Source: Clarkia xantiana subsp. parviflora (lineage: Eukaryota > Streptophyta > Magnoliopsida > Myrtales > Onagraceae). Taken from it: a stretch of DNA of 64,000 bases. A model generated the notes under the pieces. That model had not been told where the DNA came from. It was given only the letters and a program-made list of their open reading frames with translations, and made no database searches. The DNA lies in the NCBI GenBank assembly GCA_036873135.1, contig JAPTYO010000013.1, forward strand, positions 21,325,901 to 21,389,900, in the 5' to 3' direction. Made by a program: the position numbers and the translations under genes. Below are positions 22,578 to 32,270 of the stretch, in pieces. Numbering within the stretch: the stretch's first letter is position 1; the number at the start of each line of letters is the position of its first letter.

Positions 22578-23296
22578 TGTTGGATCACGGTGGAACTCCG
22601 GTACGGACTTTGACGGCAATCCTAGCTCCTTTGCTCCACGCAATCCTGCAAGAGGGGATAGACCGGGCGGTGACCCAGAATCCCTCTCCGATGCTTAAAT
22701 GAGTGTCTCGTATGACTGGCAAGCAAGTAATCTCAAAGTGTATTCAATTCAACGTAAGTTATCTGAGGTGACCTCTTGCTCTTTTATAGGCGAAGAGATG
22801 CCTCAGGTACCTGATGAACCGTTGGGGGTGGTTAGCCCGTATCCCGCATATCTCGGACGTGATCCCGCCTATCTAGGCCATGATCTCGTGTATCTCGGCC
22901 ACGCCCCGCGTATCTCGGCCACGCTCCGTGTATCTTAACCACGTTCCGCGTATCTCGGCCACGCCCCGCGTATCTTGGCCTTATCCTCTGATAACGAGTC
23001 CCGACTTCTGTCGGGGACTCCAGAGTTGTCTCGTTGTGTCACCGCTCGGGGCCCCTCGTCATCGTGACAGGGCCAATCATTCTCAGGGATTCATCATCGG
23101 GGCCTACTTAGAGGCTTCTCATCGGGAGCTTCCAGCTCCACTGTCGGGACCGACTCCGTCGGGACCTTTCATCGTCAGGACTCCCTTCGTCGGGACCCTT
23201 CTCCTTAGGTCATCTTGACCTTCATTTTGGGCCTGGTGGGCCTGTTTGCCGTTTCCTCACCGTTAAAGGGCCTGACGGCTTTAGTCGAACCCATCA
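22578..23296 (-). repeat. 5' LTR of D (719 bp)
   Basis: Near-identical partner of 11957-12675. As the upstream LTR of a minus-strand element it should carry the active promoter; a TATA-like CCTATAAAAG (minus strand) is at about 22781-22790. It is followed on the right by AGGTC (23297-23301), the second TSD copy. Confidence 0.97.
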
Positions 23297-23301
23297 AGGT
23301 C

Positions 23302-23335
23302 GACCGCCCGTTGACCTAAAACTTAGAACCTAACA
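23302..23335 (+). repeat. 5' LTR of B, last 34 bp (after D)
   Basis: Continues the B LTR interrupted at 11956: CGACCGCCCGTTGACC ... CCTAACA. It matches the end of the 3' LTR at 31113-31146. Removing D and one AGGTC restores a continuous LTR. Confidence 0.92.
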
Positions 23336-23337
23336 CT

Positions 23338-23353
23338 TGGCGCCGTCCGTGGG
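23338..23353 (+). other. Primer-binding site of B
   Basis: TGGCGCCGTCCGTGGG, two bases after the LTR end. It is close to the PBS of D (TGGCGCCGTCTGTGGG), so autonomous and non-autonomous elements use the same class of primer. Confidence 0.8.
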
Positions 23354-23386
23354 CTTCGAACAGAAAGCCTGGCAATAACAAGAGCG

Positions 23387-25303
23387 ATGACGAACAGCTT
23401 AGCATCTAGGCATCACCGCCCACCTGGGGGCAATAGGCGAGGGAGACAGCCTATACCTCCAGCAAGGCAGCCTAACCCAGAGAAACAGCCTGTACACCCA
23501 GAGCCTCAAGTAACCCCACAGGCACCCCAGCCTAATAACCAGGAAGGAGGACCCTCACGCCCAGCTGGGGCTGAGTCTTCCACAGCCTCAACTCCATTGG
23601 CAAGGAGGCCACAAAGAGAGGGGGAGCAACATGGAGTGCCGTCCCAATACACGGCACCTCCTCAGGGATACTACTATGAGGCGCAACCTCAAGGATATCC
23701 ATATGGGATGCCGGCTCAAAGGAACGACAATCGCGCCCACACAACCAACACAAGGCCAGCACACACACAGGGAGCACATACAGTGACTCCAGGGGTGATG
23801 AGCGCGTTGGATGAGCTACTAGCCTATAGAGAGACTCTGAGGAACAGGCAGGAAAGGCAACACCAGCATGAAGAAGAAGAAGTCCATGAACAAGAACAAG
23901 TCCCAGAAGAAGAACACCACTCGCACCCTCGAGCAGGGCAGCGAGAAGAACAAAGGAGAAATTACCAAAGGCCACCCCCAGAGGGAGGGCAGCAGTTTGT
24001 GCCTCCAAGGCAGCAATAGACACAACAGGACGCCAGGGCTTACACCCCGCTGGGGGCAGACAGACAGGCAAGACCTTCAAGGAGGCAAGAATTCTACCAA
24101 GTACCCCAGCAGGGATATCAGGGATACGCCTACAGTCCGTACCAGCACGGACAGGGGATCCCAGTAAGCCCAACTTATAACTATGGAGGATATCAGAGAG
24201 ACTATACTCCGACGCCGGTGATGATTACCCCGAAGGAGATAGAAGCCATGATAATGAGAAAAATGAATGAGTCAAAAAGAAACGGCTTACACTGTCTGAA
24301 TGACAACACGAACCACCCATTCACGAGGGAGTTGGAAATGAACAAAGTGCCAGACTCCCTGCATACTATACAGATAGCAAAGTACAATGGCAAGGGAGAC
24401 CCTTTGAAGCATATTCAACAGCACGAAGCCTCTCTATTCGGGAGAACTACTGATGAAAGATACAAGGAACTCCTATTTCCAAACACCCTATCAGGGGTGG
24501 CCTCACACTAGTTCTTTAGCCTACCTACTGAGAGCATCCACTCATGGACGCAGCTAAAGGAGAAATTTCTTCAGAGATACCTAGGAGAAAGGAAGCTACT
24601 CAAAGGAACAGGCTCCATCGATGATGTGAAGCAAGAAAATGATGAATCTCTGGCTGATTACTACACTAGGTTTAACCAGAACATAGCAGACATACAGGGC
24701 GACATCACTGTGGGTGAGATAATAAGAGCCTTCATAAGAAACCTAGGCCGCTTCGGGTCCACACTAGCAGAAAAGATGGCCAAGAAACCAGAAAGAACCT
24801 TATAGGAGCTAGCATGAAGAGTAAAAACTCATATAGACCTGGAGAGGCACAGGGCGAGTAAGAAAGCCAAGATTCCAGCAGCTAAGGAAGACAATACAAA
24901 GCCGAACAGAGGAAAGCCACCTCAGGCACCTCAACCCACAAGGCAGCAGGAGTGGCGTCCGCCTCAGCAAAGAAATCAGATGGGCGAACCACTGAAGGCT
25001 AGGGAAATAAATGTCATCAAGTTCATACCATTGAACGCCACCCCAGCAGTGGTCCTAAGAGAGATGCGAAATCAGAAACTCTGGTCACCCCCTGCAAGAT
25101 GGAGAGCCCCAATGGTGGGGAAGCACAAGGACAGATGGTGTGATAACCATGAAGCATACGGGCATGACACGAACGAATGCTTTAGCCTGAAGCTAAGCAT
25201 CAACAATATCATCCAAAGGGGGGAGCTAAAACAGTTTGTTGATCATGGTGGCAACAGCATACAGTTAGGGCCATCATACAAGGACAAAGGGAAAACAAAG
25301 TAG
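23387..25303 (+). pseudogene. Gag of B (polyprotein N-terminal half)
   Basis: ATG 23387 opens a Pro/Gln/Gly-rich N-terminus with PQGYYYEAQPQGYPYG repeats (about 23660-23710) and a Glu/His-rich segment. One frame is kept to 25303 apart from stops at about 24017 (CAG to TAG), 24509, 24803 and 24816. The capsid domain includes NTLSGVASH, SIHSWTQLKEKFLQRYLGER and IDDVKQENDESLADYYTRF (24480-24670). A zinc-knuckle-like WCDNHEAYGHDTNEC is at about 25137-25181. A single-base loss near 25300 separates it from the protease frame. It should form virus-like particles; this copy is inactivated by point changes only. Its continuation is 25342-26736. Confidence 0.88.
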
Positions 25304-25341
25304 ACTATAATCCCCCACCCAACAAGAGGGGGACTATAAAC

Positions 25342-26736
25342 ATGATACACGGAGGAGTGGCATCAGGTGGCCCAACTGCTAATGCAAGGGAGGTTTACGC
25401 ATCCAAACTGAGCTCAGTACCAAGGTGGAGAAAGAGACCACGAGAAGGAGAGGAGATGAAGATTGAATTCTCGGAGAAGGACAAGAGCCACATTGTCTTC
25501 CCACATGACGATGCTTTAGTCATCACAACAGATATTGATAACTTTGATGTAAAGAGAATACTGGTAGATGGGGGCAGCTCGGCAGATCTCCTAAGCCTAA
25601 GGGTCCTAGAAGAAATAGGAAAAACGAAGGCAGACATCAAACCAGTCAACTTCCCTCTGGTTGGCTTCTCAGGGGCAACAAGTTACCCCCTGGGAATGAT
25701 AACCCTGCCAGTGACCATGGGCCAAGGATGGACACAGCTGAAGGTGAACGTTAACTTCCTAGTGGTTGAAAGCCTGGGAGCCTACAATGGGATCTTAGGA
25801 AGAACAACCATAAATCCATACGAAATCGTGCCATCTACCGTGCATCAGAAGCTGAAATACATCACTGAGAATGGAATTGGAGAAGTCTTGGGTGATCAAC
25901 GCACTGCAAGGCAATGCTACGTCAATTCCATGAGACGTGGATCACACAAGTCAGACACAGTGGCAATGGTCATGATAGGGGCCAACCAAGACAAAAAGAA
26001 GGTGATGAGGAGACAAAGGCAAAGAAAGATGAAGAACGAAGTTGCACTCCGCCTGAGCAGGCAGCTTTTTCAAGGAATGACTAAGAAGAGACACATGAGC
26101 AAGGCTGTAAAGGTAACAAGCATACCTTGGCAGCCAGAGAGTGTAGAAGGAAAGAGAACAAGGGACTCCATCATAAGAGGTTTCCGATACATAGATGATA
26201 TCAAACAAATGCCGAGGGAGTCCATATCAAGCTACTTTGAGAGATTCTCCAGTTATGGTGCCAACATGGACATCACAAGAAGAGAGGTCGTTAGAGCCTT
26301 CCTTAGAAACATGCATCCAAACTCATTCGAAGCATATGGAGGGCTCTATGAAATGGTCATGACAAGCACAATGAGAGAGCTCAAAGAGAAGCTGGACAAG
26401 GCATTTGCAAAGGAGATGGAGCAATCGGAAGAAGTCCTGGAAAAAGAAAGAGAGACTGACACGCTGGAAGGAGGTGTAAATTTCAAATTCACACCCCTTA
26501 CAGTGAAGATAGAAGAAATTTTTCAGAAGTACCTCAAGGAAGAACTACCCACATGCAAGGAGGAGGGCAAGGCCTTCCTAGGAAGAGATGCACAAGGTTG
26601 GTGTGAGTACCATGGGACCTGGGGGCATCAAACTAACGACTGCATGGTGCTGAAGATAGAAGTGGAGGAGATGATTTATAATGGAGGCCTAAGGGAGTAC
26701 GTGGCAACAGACAAACTCACCACCCCATATCCTTAG
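25342..26736 (+). CDS. Protease and second Gag-like module of B (Gag')
   Basis: 464-codon open frame in the +1 frame relative to upstream Gag, which it should continue. Aspartic protease: VFPHDDALVI, then ILVDGGSSADLL (about residues 71-82) and ESLGAYNGILGRTTINPYE (about 145-165). Then, where RT would be expected, a second capsid-like domain: YIDDIKQMPRESISSYFERF (about 280-300) and VVRAFLRNM. A second zinc-knuckle-like GWCEYHGTWGHQTNDC (about 419-434) with an LKIEVEEMIYNGGLREYV tail follows. Both modules align by eye with those of Gag upstream, so this is an internal duplication. The frame ends at TAG 26734-26736, with no RT, RNase H or integrase. The fully open frame suggests it was functional until recently. 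Confidence 0.9.
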   Translation: MIHGGVASGGPTANAREVYASKLSSVPRWRKRPREGEEMKIEFSEKDKSHIVFPHDDALVITTDIDNFDVKRILVDGGSSADLLSLRVLEEIGKTKADIKPVNFPLVGFSGATSYPLGMITLPVTMGQGWTQLKVNVNFLVVESLGAYNGILGRTTINPYEIVPSTVHQKLKYITENGIGEVLGDQRTARQCYVNSMRRGSHKSDTVAMVMIGANQDKKKVMRRQRQRKMKNEVALRLSRQLFQGMTKKRHMSKAVKVTSIPWQPESVEGKRTRDSIIRGFRYIDDIKQMPRESISSYFERFSSYGANMDITRREVVRAFLRNMHPNSFEAYGGLYEMVMTSTMRELKEKLDKAFAKEMEQSEEVLEKERETDTLEGGVNFKFTPLTVKIEEIFQKYLKEELPTCKEEGKAFLGRDAQGWCEYHGTWGHQTNDCMVLKIEVEEMIYNGGLREYVATDKLTTPYP

Positions 26737-26999
26737 TTTCATATTTAGCACTTTGCATGTTCAAGCATTCTAAGTTTTCCAAAAACAACTTTTGAGAAGG
26801 AGAACTCAAGAAGTTACTCCAACTCTACAACTACCTTTGATTTCCTCCAAAGGGTGTCTTGATCCACCCAAGGCATCCCATGTGTACAAAAAACATGAAT
26901 GCTCCTAAGGGAGTAGGAGTTACTCAAAAAGTATTTAGCAATAAATGTGTTGATATAATCATTGAGTTATCCTTACACAGATATGACATCAAGTCAACA
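26737..26999. other. B spacer after Gag'
   Basis: Untranslated AT-rich spacer between the stop codon and the tandem array. No gene or motif is visible. A similar spacer follows Gag' in A (44276-44539). Confidence 0.6.
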
Positions 27000-27640
27000 A
27001 CACCTTCAACGCCACCAAGAGCGTATCTTGAGAGTAGTTCTAAAACTACGAACCCTGTGCCCTCCGGGAGCCTATCCCGCGAACAGATTCGATGCCCCCA
27101 AGAGCGTATCTTGAGAGTAGCTTTTATACTACGACCTTCGACGCCCCCAAGAGCGTATCTTGAGAGTAGTTTTTATACTACGACCTTCGACGCCCCCAAG
27201 AGCGTATCTTGAGAGTAGTGTTCATACTACGACCTTCGACGCCCCCAAGAGCGTATCTTGAGAGTAGCTTCTAAAAACTACGACCTTCGACGCCCCCAGG
27301 AGCGTATCTTGAGGTAGATTTCAAACTACCAGATTCGACGCCCCCAAGAGCGTATCTTGAGGTAGATTTCAAACTACCAGTTTCGACGCCCACCAAGAGC
27401 GTATCTTTGGTCTAACTACTGGTGCCCTCCGGGAGCGTATCTCGTGAACAGTTTCGACGCCCACCAAGAGCGTATCTTTGGTCTAACTACTGGTGCCCTC
27501 CGGGAGCGTATCTCGTGAACAGTTTCGACGCCCACCAAGAGCGTATCTTTGGTCTAACTACTGGTGCCCTCTGAGAGCGTATCTCGTGAACAGTTTTCAA
27601 CGCCCACCAAGAGCGTATCTTTGGTCTAGCAGTACCGTAC
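27000..27640. repeat. Tandem minisatellite of B
   Basis: Direct repeats centred on CCCCCAAGAGCGTATCTTGAG. The first half has 49 bp units (CGACGCC...TACGACCTT); the second half has 71 bp units that alternate CCACCAAGAGCGTATCTTTGG with CCCTCCGGGAGCGTATCTCG. The array lies in the convergence zone between Gag' and the antisense gene. A has a related array at 44540-45010 with the same GAGCGTATCTTG core. Confidence 0.92.
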
Positions 27641-28539
27641 ATGCCATTCAAAGGGCATTAGAATAGATCATTGCACCATACTAAGAAGGATCCCATGAGA
27701 AAGTAATTTCAAAGTAAGATTATAAGAAGAACACATAATGTTTTTTCTTGATGAAATAGCAGGTACGAGGATGAAGGAAAGCACCAAAGAAACGCAAAGA
27801 AAAGGAAGCATCAGAAAGGGAAGGATCCATAACCAAAGAGCTATACATAAAGGCACGAGAGGTTATCATGAAAAGAGGAGATAAACACCCCGCATGCATG
27901 CCATAAGTAAACACACAAGTGTCAAACAAAGATGGCAAAACTAGGAAATGTGGAGTTTCAAACTCTAAAGACAAGCATAAAAAAGCTAGAGGCCAAAAAG
28001 GAGAAATACAACCCAAATTAAGAAGAACCTCAAGCCACAAACTCGCGAAACCACCACAAGAGATGGGTGTACTACTTCCTCATCTTGGCAATATGCCTAA
28101 CAGCGATGTCAGACAAATCACCAAGCTGAGAAAAAGGAAAGTCAGGAGCAATCATGTACATACGCTCAAGAATCGCCTTCAAAGAAATACGCTTAGCCAC
28201 AGGGCAGCGAACATCGATAGCAGCCTGATAAGAGGAGGAAGTCTTATACTCAGCGATAGCACACCTTTTCTCCTCCACACGAAACATCTCCTCAAGGGAC
28301 ACCAACTCAGCAGCCCGAAGCACTTCATCGCGATAAGACTTTTGTCTTAAGGTTTCAATCTCTTCTTTAAGAAGGGAAATACGACTCTCCAAATCTCGGC
28401 ACTGCAAATCTGTGATACGACTACGCTCCAAACAACTAACAAGCTTAGAATTAAGGAAGACACAAATGTCCTCATGCACCTTTTTCTCCTCAGCAAGATC
28501 AATTACAAGGGTGGACAAATTAACAAGGTCGGCAATACC

Positions 28540-28617
28540 CTGCGACAAAAACAAAGTATGAGACAGATAAAGCAAAAATGAAATGTCCTAAAGGGTAACA
28601 TGGTTAAGAAAAGTTAC
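28540..28617 (-). other. Predicted intron in the B antisense gene
   Basis: Minus-strand GTAACT ... TTGTCGCAG, 78 bp. Splicing gives RYAS|GIADLVNLS, which aligns with RFAP|CMADMVYLS across the 75 bp intron of A. Confidence 0.75.
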
Positions 28618-28868
28618 AGAAGCATAGCGAGCCAACACATCATGAGCCAATTCATAAGCTGCCTCCGACCCTTTAGAAGGGGGCACACAATCGGCAGGAG
28701 GAACAGCAGACTGCAGAACACGAACTCCAACCTCAGGAGTTTGTAAAGAAGATTGATTGTCAAAACGAGCCCCACGCCCATAATAAGGCGCCCACTCAGA
28801 CCCAACAATTCCATCAACAGGAGGACGAGACAGCTCCTTTCGACTCAGACGCGGAAGACGAAGTCTAC

Positions 28869-28932
28869 CTACAACAAGATACGGAGTAAACACCAATATA
28901 CACTAAGGAAACTCAGACATTCGAGGACTTAC
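28869..28932 (-). other. Predicted intron in the B antisense gene (upstream)
   Basis: Minus-strand GTAAGTCC ... CTTGTTGTAG, 64 bp, phase 1. Splicing gives SLFG|RLRLPRLSR in frame. Confidence 0.72.
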
Positions 28933-29282
28933 CAAACAAGGAAGAAGGAAAAGATGGCTCCCGGACCCTCGATTGGGGGGCATCAATATAGAAAGAAGAT
29001 GGTACCCTAACATCACCACCGCCCTTACCTCTAATTAGAGGACACCTCCCCGCACCATAAAAAACCGATTTTTTTGCAATCGAAGGTCCGGTCCCGGAGT
29101 TAACTACTCCCACCCGTACTGGCCTCTTACTCCTCATCAATCACCGGGGAGATCTGCTGATCGAAAAAACGCAAGCTTAGCCCAAGGAAAACAGAAAGCG
29201 GACAGTAGACACAAGATAAAACTCATTTTCCTAAAAACGACGAATACAAAGTCAAAAGGTAAGAATAGAAAGATGATATGGG

Positions 29283-29510
29283 AAGACCCCACAGGCCAAC
29301 AAGCAGAGGCAGGGGGCAAGGGGAGATAGTTATAACCCCCAGCATAGAGAGGCCCCACTGGCCAACAAGCAGAGACAAGGGGCAAGGGGAGATAGTTATA
29401 ACCCCCAGCATAGAGAGACCCCACTGGCCAACAAGCAGAGGCAGGGGGCAAGGGGAGATAGTTATAATCCCAGCCTAGAAGACCCCACGCGCCAGCAAGC
29501 AGAAACACAG
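29283..29510. repeat. 66 bp tandem repeat of B near the antisense promoter
   Basis: About 3.5 copies of a 66 bp unit beginning GGCCAACAAGCAGAGGCAGG (starts at 29294, 29360, 29426 and about 29490). Each unit includes GGGGAGATAGTTATAACCCCC, a near-palindrome. It occupies the place where A has the N-terminal exons of its antisense gene. Confidence 0.9.
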
Positions 29511-30326
29511 GGGCAAGAAGATGAAAAGAGGATGAACCAAACAGGACTATATCACCATGAAGACCCACAAATCAAAAACGAGACAAGTAAAGAAACAATC
29601 GAGGGAGAGGCGGGATTACGTCTCCCAAAAGCAACGCTTACACAAAACAAAAGGCACGTACCTCAATACGACACGCGTCCCAAAAATCGAATCCAACCAA
29701 GGATCATAACCGCCTAAAAGAAAAGGAAAAGAAAAAAAAAAGGACAACGAGAATGAGGTAATCACTTACCCCTTTTTATAGTACAAGAGAATAGGGTTTT
29801 TTCTAAAACCGCCCAATCGACACCGTTGATTTTTAGAAAGGAAAAATTCAAGGGTCAGATTTAAAAACTGATACCCCTAGTTCCCATTAACCGCGGTTAA
29901 ACTCACACCTACCACAGTTAGTATTCTATGGGTTTATTTTTAAGCATCCATACTTAGAAAAAATTTAGACCAAAATTAAAAAATTTCTCCATTTAGACTT
30001 ACCCCGACATGAAATTGAAGCATGGTCTCGTTTAGCTGTATCCATATTACATCCCCACGCGAGCATATTTTTCAAGTATACGCCCATGGCAGAGGTACAT
30101 TTATTATTTCCATCTCAGACGGACACGTGCTTGGACACGTGTCCGTGCTATTCTGACGTTTGCAATTCCTCTATCTTATAAGGCAGGGGGCAGGGTCAGA
30201 GACACACATCCATGGGTAAGTAAGTATTCCGACAAAAGGTAAAATCCCGGCTTCAAATTGAGCGTGTCATACCATCCTAAAATAGAGTCAATCAAGGGTC
30301 AGGCCATTGGTTGACTCGGGGGCATG
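29511..30326. other. B 3' untranslated region with antisense TATA box and polypurine tract
   Basis: No sense ORF. On the minus strand CTATAAAAAGG (29771-29781) is a TATA-like box for the antisense gene, preceded by ATCAACGGTG (about 29820-29830). At the right end TTGACTCGGGGGCATG (30311-30326) abuts the 3' LTR and is the likely polypurine tract; A has the near-identical TTGACTCGGGGGCACG at 49426-49441. Confidence 0.65.
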
Positions 30327-31146
30327 TGATGGATATACGCCCAATTTGAACCCGTTGACTTCCGAATCGCTTTATTTTGATCACCCCGTTAATGATTGTA
30401 AATCGAAACTTCGACCCAAACACCCCGCGGAAACACCAACGGTCCGGACGAGGCCACAATACTCATCCGGACCGAGGTAAACTCACCTAGGTGAGGTCGG
30501 GTGGCCACACCCGACCTCCCCTAGTGGAGATCGGGTGGGCCAACCCGACCTCCCCTAGGGGAGATCGGGTGGGCCAACCCGACCTCCCCTAGGGGAGATC
30601 GGGTGGGCCAACCCGATCTCCCCTAGGGAGGGGTTGGGTGGTCACACCTAACCCCTACCCTTGGGGGTCGGATTTTCCTCCCCCCAAGGGCCCCGACACC
30701 ATTTTCCGACTCCCATACTCGGTTTATTTCCGCCAACCTTCTCTGTGCCTTAAGGTCTTAATTACGAGATTAAGGGTTAATTAATTGTGTTTAAAGGTTA
30801 ACGATGTCATTAAGTCACCTTAATGACACCGTTGCCTATAAATACAACTCTTCGACCATTCATTTGATCATCTTGGCAAAAGTGCATAATTTAGCTCTGA
30901 CATCTCTCTAGCTTTATCTCTCTACAAATACCGTACTGACTTAGGCATCGGAGAGGGTACATCAAGCACCACCCCCCCTCCGTGCTTGGTATTGCCCCTC
31001 TTGCAGGGCGAGAAGAGAAGAGAAGGCGAAGGATATAAAGATACAGACTAGGAGGACAAGACTCAAGAGCACCGAATCCGCATCATCTCCAGTGAGGAAT
31101 GAGGCTTAGGTCGACCGCCCGTTGACCTGAAACTTAGAACCTAACA
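30327..31146 (+). repeat. 3' LTR of B (820 bp)
   Basis: Starts TGATGGATATACGCCC and ends CCTAACA. About 44 bp longer than the 5' LTR, mainly because it has an extra 34 bp palindromic unit (GGGTGGGCCAACCCGACC..) at 30520-30630. TATA box CCTATAAATA at about 30835-30844. Followed by TATAT (31147-31151). Confidence 0.95.
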
Positions 31147-31151
31147 TATAT

Positions 31152-32270
31152 GTTTAAATTTAGTTAATGATGATTCAGAATTATTGAATAAAGTAGTAAC
31201 CATTCAGTTCATGAATTGTCTTACTTATCAAAATTAATTGACTCGGTTAAACGGGATCGATCCGGAATGTATAACTAAAACAGAAAATCCATCGATAAGA
31301 CGATTGGATTAAATCAAACACTTACCTCTTAATCGTGAATAACGAACCATCATCTTAATACATCCATCGATTGCATAAATTCGTAAAACGAGCCGACCGT
31401 TAATTTCATCCTTATAAGTACTCCAATCGTCAAACAATTATTTGCGTAATAATTAAAACATGTTCAAACCGATTAAGTTAAATTTGAAAATAAAACGATA
31501 TAAGCCACGGAATAGAACTGGTTTTATGCGCCATACGCGTGTGTACCTCGAAAGACGGAACACATCGTTTTAAAGTACAAATTTAATAATGAAGTGTTTT
31601 AAAATATTAATGTTAATTTTCGTTTATAAACCTTTGTAAATAACTCATTGATGACTACTATAGTTAGAAGCATGCTTTAATGCTACTACGATCTAGTAAG
31701 ATGTCAACTATGGCATTAAAGCGAGAGCTTAAATGCATAGCCCATGAGGTGGATAAGTCTCTGGATGAGTTAATAAATGAAAGGAAGTAGTCAGTAAAAT
31801 GACACTCCCACTATAGGCCTTTAACGAAAAGTTTGGCTAAGCAATCATATTATTAAATACTTCGAGAAACATAGTTTAAAATTACATTATGTAGAACTCA
31901 ACATTAATTGTTCCTACGGAATGAGATTAAGTTGATTCATATTAATGTAACACTATGTTCCAATAAAATCGGGTGGAGCGTTACCTTAAAAGCTAAGAAA
32001 TCATACGAGTGAAACCTTATCATAAAGCAGCATTAATTTGCACATTAAACATGTATTTGTCAAAGAGTACGGTCTACTCTTAAAGAATACAAGTTTAAGA
32101 TTAGCTTGGATTAATGGTAACATGGACGAACATGACACATTATAGAAATTTGAGGATGGAATTCCAATGTTTTGCGAAACGAAACGAACTAAAGTACTGA
32201 TCGGATCAAAATGGATAACGGAGATTCTCAGGTCCCACTTACTTCGAGTGGGAGAATGATATAGCATTAG
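31152..32270 (+). other. C1 interior without recognisable coding sequence
   Basis: AT-rich part of C1 between the B insertion and the pre-RT linker. In C2 the matching interval encodes Gag, protease and integrase; here none of their motifs is visible. It looks like a replaced or very decayed segment. Confidence 0.5.

Larger units (their letters stand above)
11957..23296 (-). mobile_element. Element D: young Ty3/gypsy Tat-like retrotransposon with antisense gene
   Basis: Minus-strand element of 11,340 bp with perfect TSD AGGTC (11952-11956 and 23297-23301). Its LTRs are both 719 bp and differ at about three positions by eye (near 12556/23177, 12589/23210 and 12662/23283). Order in the minus direction: 5' LTR, PBS, gag-PR-RT (22541-19086), RNase H (19122-18760), second RNase H plus integrase (18730-16934), tandem arrays, antisense gene (plus strand, 13251-16192), polypurine tract, 3' LTR. 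The second RNase H and the antisense ORF downstream of pol are known marks of the plant Tat lineage. Confidence 0.95.
28072..29140 (-). pseudogene. Antisense spliced gene of B (C-terminal coiled-coil part)
   Basis: Minus-strand gene opposite to Gag-PR-Gag'. Exons: 29140-28933 (contains NSGTGPSIAKK, matching NSEAGPSIAKR in A), 28868-28618 (GRLRLPRLSRKEL...GSEWAPYYG...LQTPEVGVRVL) and 28539-28072 (GIADLVNLSTLVIDLAEEKK, a coiled coil, and the ending MIAPDFPFSQLGDLSD). Introns 28869-28932 (GTAAGT..TTGTAG) and 28540-28617 (GTAACT..TCGCAG) join the exons in frame. Both positions match the A gene. The N-terminal gypsy-type domain seen in A and D is not found upstream. A stop lies just before the ATG at 29137. 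Function is unknown; the gene is probably truncated or rearranged. Confidence 0.72.
11215..31146 (+). mobile_element. Element B: non-autonomous Ty3/gypsy-type retrotransposon with Gag-PR-Gag' and antisense gene
   Basis: Plus-strand element inserted in C1 with a perfect TSD TATAT (11210-11214 and 31147-31151). The 5' LTR is 11215-11956 continued at 23302-23335 because D is inserted in it; the 3' LTR is 30327-31146. Interior: PBS 23338, Gag-PR-Gag' 23387-26736, tandem array 27000-27640, antisense gene 28072-29140, a second tandem array 29283-29500, a polypurine tract ending at 30326. No RT, RNase H or integrase is present. Length without D is about 8.6 kb. Confidence 0.93.

Noticed and set aside
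22643..22643. Upstream start for D Gag inside the LTR
   Set aside because: The frame is open into the LTR, but the genomic RNA start and PBS make ATG 22541 the reasonable start.
22510..22698. Plus-strand ORF repeated at 3062-3250
   Set aside because: It spans the LTR-PBS junction of D-family elements on the non-coding strand; it repeats only because the elements repeat.
27000..27640. CRISPR-like direct repeats
   Set aside because: Units are contiguous minisatellite repeats without unique spacers, in a plant retrotransposon.
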